NCBI RefSeq assembly: GCF_003171715.1
Contig: NZ_QGHL01000007.1
Location: 496,001-560,000 of the forward strand
Direction of reading: 5' to 3'
Length of the DNA: 64,000 bases
Source of the DNA: Novosphingobium meiothermophilum
GTDB taxonomy: Bacteria > Pseudomonadota > Alphaproteobacteria > Sphingomonadales > Sphingomonadaceae
Part shown: piece after piece, positions 53,767 through 62,800 of the stretch
Layout of the letters: every line of letters starts with the position of its first letter
Numbering within the stretch: position 1 is the first letter of the stretch
Translations under genes and position numbers: made by a program
The notes under the pieces: model-generated
The model's input: only the letters and a program-made list of their open reading frames with translations
Databases searched by the model: none
Told to the model about the DNA's origin: nothing

Positions 53767-56700
53767 TTAAAATCCGGCGGTTCTGCCCGGCACCAGTGGC
53801 TTGGCTCCGTCACCCACGATGACGAATGCTGCCCAGTAGAAGGGATGCGACGTGTTGGGATCATCCATCAGCCTTTCCTGCGCGCGCTCAAGCCCAGCGG
53901 CAAGAGGTTCGCCGGGGCCGGCTTCGATCACCCCGCTGATAAGACGCTTGGTCGCGTCGAAATCGTCGGGCACGGGCCAATGGCTGGCTACCACCGACCG
54001 TGCCCCCGCGCCCACGAATGCGCGCACGAGACCGTCAAGCGCATAGTTGCCGCCGGTCGTCACCCCGGCCTCGCGGCTTGCTGCAACAGATGCAACCCCG
54101 GCAGTATCGCAGGCCGAAAGAATCACGAGATCGGCATCCAGCCTCAGATCGAAGATCTCGCGGAAGCTCAGCAGTCCGTCCGATCCGCCATCGCCGAAAC
54201 TTGTCACCAGAGCCGGACGGGCCGGACAATCGGCACGCGGCGCTGTCACCAGCCCGTGCGTTGCAAAATGCACGATCCGGTATTGGTCAAGATCGGCTTT
54301 GGCCAGCAAGGCGTTGTCGTTGAAGGCCGCGTCGGTCATGACCACGCTGTCGCTCTTGCCCAGCCGTTGCTGTGCATGAAACAGTTCGGCCGCCGAAATC
54401 GGGTTCCGCCATGTGGCCAGAGGCCAGTCGCATTCGTCAGCCACCGCGGCTCTGATCGGCCGGGCGGAGGGCTTCGCGTTCTGGCCCAGACCCAGATAGC
54501 TGTGCGCCGCGCGTGAAGGGGCCAGCTTGCGGATATCGAGGAACCCGCGCGGGCTGACCGCAATGGAAACCTCACGCCCTCGCGCAAGCCACGCAATGCC
54601 GGTAAAATCGAAGGGATCGCCGTCGGGGCTTTCCATTCGCTTGTCATATGCGGCAATGCCCCGGTCATCGGTCACGAGCACACCGGGCGGCAACTGGAGC
54701 ATTGCGCCATCCGGTTCAAAGACGAGGTGCCGCGTCTTGCCAAGCAGATCCTCGACCCCGCCGAATACAGTCCGGAACAGGCTGCGCGAGGTGTGGAGAT
54801 CGAAAGGATAGTTCACCTGCCGCCCGTTTTCGACCTTGACGATCGTCTCGCGCAGTTCCCTTACCGTTTCGGCCAAAGCCGAAGGACTTGCAGCGATAGC
54901 GACAATCCGCGCATCATCGGGCGTGATGAACAGGCCGTAACTCGCCCCGCCCACCATCATCAGCTTGTAATAGCCTTCTCCGGGAAGGAGGGCCGCCTGC
55001 AACTCGGCAATGTCAACGGCCCTGGGTGCCAGCACGCTGTAGCGCGGATAAGCGGAAAGCTTGCTGACCAGCGCGGTCTGCTCCTGCTTCAGATAGGCAA
55101 GGTTATCCTGTGCAGTCTTGAGCGCAGGCGCCTTCTGGGCGTCGGTCTCGGCGGCAAGGGCAAGCTGCTGCACAGCAACTTCGGCGCGCGCAATATCGCG
55201 GCTTCGTGCAAGCGAGAGACGGAACAGCGCCGCCGCCTCGTCGTTTCCTTCGGACATCTGGCGGGCCAGAACTGCCTGCGTCTGCGCCACGCCGGGCCGT
55301 TGCAGCACCTGCGCCGCGGCAAACATGGCGGAAGCGCTCCGCATACCGCCTTGCCGGGAAAGCAGATCGAAGTAGGGATTGAGCAGTTCGCGCAAGGTAA
55401 CGCCTGCGTCCGGCACACCAAAGCTGTCGTTCACAACCTTGCCGAAGAGGGCAACCGCGCCGCTTTCATCGCCATTTCGGCCCATCCATGCGGCCTTGCG
55501 CGCCTGCGTTGCCAGAAGGACCGGCGATTGCGGAAACGATTCTTCCAGCAGGGCAATCGCGCGATCGAAGGCTGCGCCGGCATCGCCCTTGCGGCCCTGT
55601 ATTTCGGAAACGAGGGCTATTTCGATCGCGATTTCCGAGCGCAGCCAAGCGGTCGAGGCAACACGGCCATCGCGCACGGCGTCAAGCCGCCTTGTCGCCC
55701 GATCAAACCCGGCCATCGCATCGTCGAAGCGGCGCTGCATCCGCGCCGCGGTTGCCGCAAGCGCTTCGGCCTGCGCATCGAGAATCTCGCCCCGCTCAAT
55801 GTCGGTAAGGCCGGGATCGACCGCGCCAAGCCGCTTCAGCCCACTGCTTTCGCGGTTGATCTGCTCGGCCAGCGGCAGGTTGATGACGCCCGCGGCAAGG
55901 CTCGTTCGGTCGAAGGCATCACCGATGGCGCTGACCGGTTTGTTCAGCTCCTCGATGGCACGGTCAGGGCGCTGCTGGTTCAGTTCGTTGATCGCGCGGT
56001 AATTGCGCAGCAAGCGCTGGTTGAGACCATCACCGCGCGCGATGCCTGCGGCAGCCTGATGGAAAAGCCGGTCCGCAGCAGTGAAATTGCCAAGGTTTGA
56101 CTGCTGCAACCCCTGATTGGCCAATGCCTCGACAAGACCCGTCCCGCCGGTGGGCCGGTCCTTGGCGGCGAGTGCCTCGAAGAACTCGGATGCTTCGGCA
56201 AACCTTCCGCCATTATTGCGCAGATATCCCTCATCGCGCACGCCCAGCCGGTCCAGTTGCCCCGCCTGCACGCGCGCGAAGGCGGCAGGATCGCTCACCT
56301 CGGTGCTGGCCACGCGGATTTCACCCGGAACCGGCTCGTCCCGGATCACGCTGGCCAACGCCAGCCTCAGGGCCGGGTCATAGCCTGCCAGCCCTTCAAC
56401 CAGATACGTGACGCCGCCCTTGCGCATGGCATAGCGCCGGTATTCGATCGCTCCGGTCTCATCCCGGCAGCGGGCGGCAGCGACCCTGCCGATGGCCGGG
56501 ATCGTGGCGGCCCCCGTGTCACCGCAAACCAGCACCACGCCTGCAAACCCGCTAGGCTCGGCTTGCAGCGCCACATCGCGCTTGACCGCAATCAATGTGC
56601 CCACCGCACTTGCCGCATCGCGGCAGGACAAGCGGTAACCCCGGTCGAATATCCCGCCGAGGCGCTGGTCGAGCGGTGCATTCTGCGCGGTGCAGATCAC

Positions 56701-56871
56701 GCCCGCGCTTCCCACCCGAAACGAATTACGCACCGACAGCGGCTGCTTCTGTCCGTCTGCCGCCTGCACCTGTCCGCCAAGGCCGACGCTGGCCAGAACG
56801 ACCGCAACCCCAGCCAGCAACCAGCCCATGAGGCTACGCTGCGCGCGTGATGTTCCAGGCTCAACGCTCAC
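53767..56871 (-). CDS. Exported CHAT-domain (caspase-like) protease with TPR-like region
   Basis: A 1034-residue protein. After a signal peptide (hydrophobic segment about 14–35, cleaved after VQAAD or nearby) come an N-terminal domain with paired cysteines (C60, C83, C116), a helical region of TPR type (about 200–600, with repeats such as GNFTAADRLFHQAAAG), and a C-terminal CHAT domain. The catalytic dyad is intact: H872 in HFATHG and C921 in LSACDTAG. CHAT proteins are cysteine peptidases of the caspase/separase clan. The GTG start overlaps the stop of the upstream exoprotein gene (GTGA) with GGAG upstream, so they are co-translated. Its periplasmic or exported location next to a TPS exoprotein suggests processing or maturation of that protein; this is inference. 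Confidence 0.88.
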   Translation of the reverse strand: MSVEPGTSRAQRSLMGWLLAGVAVVLASVGLGGQVQAADGQKQPLSVRNSFRVGSAGVICTAQNAPLDQRLGGIFDRGYRLSCRDAASAVGTLIAVKRDVALQAEPSGFAGVVLVCGDTGAATIPAIGRVAAARCRDETGAIEYRRYAMRKGGVTYLVEGLAGYDPALRLALASVIRDEPVPGEIRVASTEVSDPAAFARVQAGQLDRLGVRDEGYLRNNGGRFAEASEFFEALAAKDRPTGGTGLVEALANQGLQQSNLGNFTAADRLFHQAAAGIARGDGLNQRLLRNYRAINELNQQRPDRAIEELNKPVSAIGDAFDRTSLAAGVINLPLAEQINRESSGLKRLGAVDPGLTDIERGEILDAQAEALAATAARMQRRFDDAMAGFDRATRRLDAVRDGRVASTAWLRSEIAIEIALVSEIQGRKGDAGAAFDRAIALLEESFPQSPVLLATQARKAAWMGRNGDESGAVALFGKVVNDSFGVPDAGVTLRELLNPYFDLLSRQGGMRSASAMFAAAQVLQRPGVAQTQAVLARQMSEGNDEAAALFRLSLARSRDIARAEVAVQQLALAAETDAQKAPALKTAQDNLAYLKQEQTALVSKLSAYPRYSVLAPRAVDIAELQAALLPGEGYYKLMMVGGASYGLFITPDDARIVAIAASPSALAETVRELRETIVKVENGRQVNYPFDLHTSRSLFRTVFGGVEDLLGKTRHLVFEPDGAMLQLPPGVLVTDDRGIAAYDKRMESPDGDPFDFTGIAWLARGREVSIAVSPRGFLDIRKLAPSRAAHSYLGLGQNAKPSARPIRAAVADECDWPLATWRNPISAAELFHAQQRLGKSDSVVMTDAAFNDNALLAKADLDQYRIVHFATHGLVTAPRADCPARPALVTSFGDGGSDGLLSFREIFDLRLDADLVILSACDTAGVASVAASREAGVTTGGNYALDGLVRAFVGAGARSVVASHWPVPDDFDATKRLISGVIEAGPGEPLAAGLERAQERLMDDPNTSHPFYWAAFVIVGDGAKPLVPGRTAGF

Positions 56872-59800
56872 CGGCCATCTCCTTCATTGCCGCGGCCACC
56901 CGATGCGGAACCGATGAGCGCTGGATTGCCGCTGCCTGCCACTGGCTGCTCGATCGGCGCCTGCGCATCCAGCGGGCCGCTGTTCACCAGTGGCATTGGC
57001 GGGGCAATCGGCGCAGAGGCTGCCGCATCGCCTTCCGCCACCTGAACCAGCGCCTGCTCGTCCTCTTCATCAAGCAACCCGTCGGGATCGCCCGTCATGG
57101 GCGGGGTATCGCCCAGCGTGCCCAGATTGTTGATCTGGAACTGTCCACTGATCGCCCCGATGACATCAGGCCCATCCCCTTCCACGCGGCAGACCGGCAC
57201 CGAGAACAGGCAGCCGTTGATCTGGCTGTCAGCGGCAAGCTGGGAAAGGTCTGCCGCAGTGTCCAGAATGAGATCGTGCGCGGCAAGCCCTTCAACGATT
57301 CCCGTCGGTGTCTGGAAAGCACCATTGATAATGACCGAAAGCGAACCCGGCGTCGCATTTGCCGGCAGCGTCACATCGGAAAATGCGATGTCGGCAAAGA
57401 AGCCAGCAGGGTTGAGCGCGGTTCCGGTGTTCTGGATATAGAGCGTTCCGGTGGGATAGAGATCAAGTCCAAGCGCCCGCAATACACCTTCCGGCCGCTG
57501 CACTGCCGCCGGCGCATTCAGATCGGCGATGCGCCCGGCATAGAGCGGATCGGCGGCCAATCGGGTGAGGATGTCGGGCGCGGCGACGTGGATGTTGGCC
57601 GCGTTGATCTCGACGATTCCGCCAAGCGTGGTTCCGGTCGAGGCCAGCGAAATCAACCCGCTTGCGGCATCCAGCTCGAAGCGGCCCGTGGAGAACTCCA
57701 GAATGTTGCCCGCACCAAAGCCCGTGCCGTTGATGGCACCCGTCACACGGATGCTTCCGCCCGCGGTCTGCGTGGCGGCATTGCCGGTAGCAAGAATCAG
57801 GGTGCCGCTTGCTCCCGCCAGATTGCTGGTTCCTGCGGCGCCGCCCGCGGTCACATCAAGACGGCCTACCTGCATGTCGATGGCATTCGCCGCGTTGTCC
57901 GGTGCGGCAATCGTCAGCCGTCCGGCCGATATCAGTCCGAACTCGCCATTCGAAAGGGCATAGCCTGAACCGCTGAGGCCATCGCCCAGCAGAACCGGGC
58001 CGGTCGCGCTCGATATGAGTTCGACAGAGCCGCCATCCGCGGTGCGGATTCCCGACGGTCCCTGTGCGCTGGCACCATTGTCGGTTATGGCGATATCGGC
58101 AGAGACGATGCGCAGCGCAGGCGCCGTCCAGCGCCGCGCAACGGTTGCCGTTGCTGCCGTCGCAACGTCGATCCGTTCGAATGCGGTCAGCAGTCCGCCC
58201 GACATGGCTCCGACAGAGGCCGTCGCGATCCGCCGGGCTGCGGCAGAATCGGTAATCGTGATCGTCCCTGCGGTGGCAACCGGCGTTGCCGCCAGAAGGG
58301 TGCCATAATTCACCGATCCGGGCATGATGCCTGCTCCCAGCATCGAGGCGTTGCCAACCAGCAAGCGTCCGGTAGCATTGACCAGCGCCCCGCTTGACGC
58401 GTTGAACACCGCACCCGCCGTCACGCCCGCAACGCGAACGTTGCCGCCCGAGAGCAAGGCCACCTCCTGCGCCGCAATCGTGCCGAGATCCAGCGCGCCG
58501 CTGCCGCTGGCCAGGACGTTCAGGCCGGCACTCGCCCCGGCAAGGGTGATCCCTCCTGCGCGGGAGAAAAGTTCGATGTTGCCGTTCGCGCTCGACAGGG
58601 CACCAAAGGTGCCGTTCCCGCCGCTGACAACGCCAATGCCTTGCGCGGCATCGAATGCCTCAAGCGTTGCGGTTGTCCCCGCATAGACGCGCAGCAAGGA
58701 CGCACTCGATGGCTGGGCCACGGCCACGGCGCCGGATGTGGCGACCGGCGCTGCGGCGAATATCTGGTCCTTGTCGAAACCGTTGTTCGGCAGCGCAGGA
58801 TTGGGCGGCGGCACCATCGACCGGTTCGCCATGAGCACGCGCCCGGTTGCACCCATCCGGGATGCAGTAATGCTGTTTCCTGCCAGCAACAGGGTATCTG
58901 CGCCGGTAATCTGGCCAGTCAGAAGGTTCTGCTGTGCCAGCACGGCAACATCTGACGACGCCGCAAGATCGCCCGTTTGCGCGCTTGACCCGGCGGATAA
59001 GAAGATTGTGCCGGCCGCCGGTAACGAGGTTGGCGATTGTCCCGCCGTCACACGCCCAAGGGTTATGTTGCCGTCGCTGCTCACCGAGACCGAAGATACC
59101 GCATCGAGATTGCGCGCGACGACTGGCCCTGCTGCGGAAATGTCGATCAGATCCCCCGCGGTCACATCATCAAGCGTGGCACGGCCACCCGCCCTGACGA
59201 GGATCCTGCCGGGGCTGCTCAGGCTGCCGAACTGGATAAGTCCGTTTGCAACAAGCTCAAGATTGCCGCCCGACTGAAGGTTGGCATGTCCTGCCAGATC
59301 ACCGCCCGAAAGGAGGGTCAGGCTGTCGGTCCCGCGCAAGGTGCCAAGCGTTGCCGGGGCCGGATCGGCAAGAACCCAGTTGCCTGCCGTTATCTCAACA
59401 TTGCGAGCGGTAAGCGCCGACTGGTCGAGCGTGAGCGACAGACTGTTCGGCGAGGAAACCGACAGGTTGCCGGAAAGCGTTGCCGTCCCGTTGGTCATTG
59501 CGATCGTATCGACGCTCGCACCGGGCGCTACCGATCCGGCCTCGGCCACCATGGTAAGGTTGGTTCCGTTGAAGGTGCTGTTGCTCACAAGCAGGGCCAG
59601 TGCACCCTGGGCAATGCCCGTGACACCGCTGACGGCACCCGTCCCGGCGTTTGCGCTGGCACGGAAGAGGAGATCATTGGCATCAAGCCGCCCCGTCTGG
59701 GCAGGCTGATTGAAGCGATTGGTCACAACCAGCTTCGCCCCCGAAATCTGGCTGAGCGCGGGAAGGGTGCTGACCGTAGCATCTCCGCCATTGCCAATTG

Positions 59801-62800
59801 CCGATCCCGCGCCGCCGTTGCCTCCTTGCGCATCAGCGGCAAATGTCGAAGCAGCAGCAATCGTCACCGGCGCACCTCGCACGAGCAGCAATGAACCGCC
59901 GCCGAAGGCTGCGCCGCCATTGCCGCCCAGGCCGCTCGCCGCGTTGCCCGCGCCGCCGTTGCCGCCCGTAGCCGATGCCAGCGCCTCGATCTGGCCATAG
60001 CTGGCTGAACCCGTGTTGAGGGTGCCGGTGTCAACGCCACTGGCTAGCCCCATCTGGATAGTGCCGCCTCTGCCAATCCCGCCGGTTCCGCCATTGCCAT
60101 CAAGCGCATCGCCGCCATTGCCACCTGTTGCCAGCGCGTTCGCCGCCACCGTGCCAACGGTCATCCTGCCATTGCCAGCGGTGCCGAAGATCTCGACGCT
60201 GCCGCCAAGAGCATTGCCGCCAGATCCGCCCGGATCGGTGGGATCGCCCTGGTTGGGCTGTGCGCCCCCGCTGCCCCCGGTTGCCCCTGCATCGGCAATC
60301 AGCGCACCGATCTGCACCAGGGCTGCACCATTCACGCTGCTGATGGCGTATATCTGAATCTCGCCGCCTCTTCCTTCGCCACCGGGGCCGCCCGCGCCGG
60401 CAGCGCCGCCGAACCCTGCCGCCGATGCCTCAAGGCTGGTCAGATCAAGCGTCCCCTGCCGCGCCGACGAGCCGACGAAGCCACCTGCGCCTGTGCCTCC
60501 GGAATTGCCAGCACCGCCAGTGCCTTGCGCCATCAGTTGCGCGGACCCGCTTACGGTAAGAATGCCATTGTTGCCGTCCACGGTGGGCGTGCCGACCGTG
60601 AGCAGGGCTGTGCCACCCGTGCCAGCCCCACCTGCACTGCCCAGACTGTCGACATCGGCGCTTCCGCCGGTTCCGTTCGCGCGGATGAGCGCGTTGCCGC
60701 CCAGTGCAATCGTTCCTCCTCCACTGAATAGGCGCGCAGTGCCGCCGGTTCCCGCGCCGCCCTGCACGGCCGATGCACCGCCTTCGCCATCGGCAAGGAT
60801 CGTTGTCGCCCCGTCAATGCCGATCTGTGACCCTGAAGCGGCAATGATCTGAGCATTGCCGCCCTGCCCGGCTCCCCCGGCAAAGCCGACAGGATCGATG
60901 CCGCCAAGGCCGGTTGCGTCAAGAACAAGCGTTCCCGCGTCAAGGCTTATACCGTTGCCAAGCTGCGCGGTGATGCTCCCACCGCGCCCTGCTCCACCGT
61001 CGGCACCTGCACTGTTGCCGCCCTGCCCGCGCGCCGAAAGCGTGATCGACTGCGCATCAATGGTATTGCCCGCAGTCTGCCCTGCCGATCCCAGCAAGAT
61101 CGTGCCGCCCAGTGCCGAACCACCGGCCGCCGCACAGGTTTCCTCGCACAAGCCGGCCGATCCGCCAAGGCCATTCGCTTCCAACCGCAGCGCCGTCTCG
61201 ACTGCCATGGTGCTGGAGCCGGCATCCAGTTGCAGATCGATCGTGCCGCCCGATGCACTGCCGCCACTGCCCGGCACACCGAAGGACTGTCCGGGGCCGC
61301 CATCGCCACCAGCCCCGCCTATGGCACCGGCATCAGCCAGCACGGAACCGAACCGGTGCCCGCCTGCCGCCGTGCCGTTACCCCGCACTGCGCCGAAAAT
61401 GATCTGGCCGCCCTGCGCACCGCCGCCGTTGCCGCCGCTCTCGCCTGCGACGGGTCCAGTGTCGCCCAACCCGCCTGCACCGCCAAAGCCCTTGGCCGAA
61501 ACTTCAAGCCCATCGGTGCGAATGCTGCCACCATCGGGTGCGGTGTTCAGCCGGACGAGGCCGCCCAGCCCTGTGCCGCCATTGCCTGCGGCGGCACTGC
61601 CAAAACCGTTGCTTGCGCCATTGCCGCCAAATCCGTTCGCGCTCAGCAGCATGCCGGCGGCATCGATCACGCTTTCCGCGCGTGCATCCCCGCTCGCGGT
61701 AAGGAAGATGCTGCCTCCAGCACCAATGCCCCCATCACCCTGACCGAATCCGCCGCCGCTGCCCGCACCCTCCGCAAGAACCCGCATTTCTCCGGGTGTC
61801 GTGATCGTGGCGGCGTCCGCCCTGATCGAAACCACACCACCTTGAGCATTGCCCGGCGCAAGCCCCGTGCCTGCCACGCCGCTGGCGTCAAAGGTGACGC
61901 CCGCCAAAGCGCCCAGCACCACGCTGCTGAGGTCCGCGCTCAGACTGACAGTGCCGCCCTTGCCCTGTCCGGCAGTTCCTGTGGGAATGCTGAAGCCCGT
62001 TTCACCGCCCACACCAACCGCAGCAAACGTGGTAATACCCGATGCCAGAAGGTTCGCGCCCGCTATGTCGACAAGAGTGCGGCCTCCTTCGCCGGTGCCG
62101 CCTGAAGCAAAACCCCGTCCGCCAAAGCCGTTTGCCAGCACTTCGAGCGAGGCCGATGCGGTCATCTCGCCGCCGGCAAGGGCAACGCGCGCTTCACCGC
62201 CAAGGCCAAGCCCACCGGCCCCACCCGGCCCGCCAAGGCCCGCGCCCCCGGTGCCGTTCGCCTGCACGGTGAGCGCGTTTGCGAAGGCGATGCTGCCGCC
62301 GATCCCGGTGGCAACCCTCGCAAGACCGCCCCTCCCCGCGCCGCCGTTGCCACCCTCGAACTGGTCCCCGCCAGTGCCGTTGGCGCTCAATAGGCTGCCT
62401 GACTGAACCGTTATCGTGCCGCCTTGGGCCAAAACCTCGGTGCTGCCGCCTCTTGCGTTTCCAGCGGTCAACCCGCCAAAGGCTATGCCGCCGCGCGCGT
62501 CGGCCGCCAGTTCGAGGTTCTGGAACACGTCCAGTTCGCCGCCATTGCGGGTTTCAACCGTCACGCGCCCGCCAACGGCTTCGCCGACCCCGCCATAGCC
62601 GAAGGTCGTGAAGGCATCGGCATTGGCCCGAAGGCTTCCGCGCATGTCGAACCTTGTGGTGTCCTGCACGCTGATCAGAACCTGCCCGCCTTCGGCCGCA
62701 CCGCCAATGCCGCCCGGCTCATCGCCAACGCCAGCGGTGGCATTGGCGAATATGTTGATCGCCTCGAACATGCGAATGCCGCCGCCATCGGCGCCCGTGC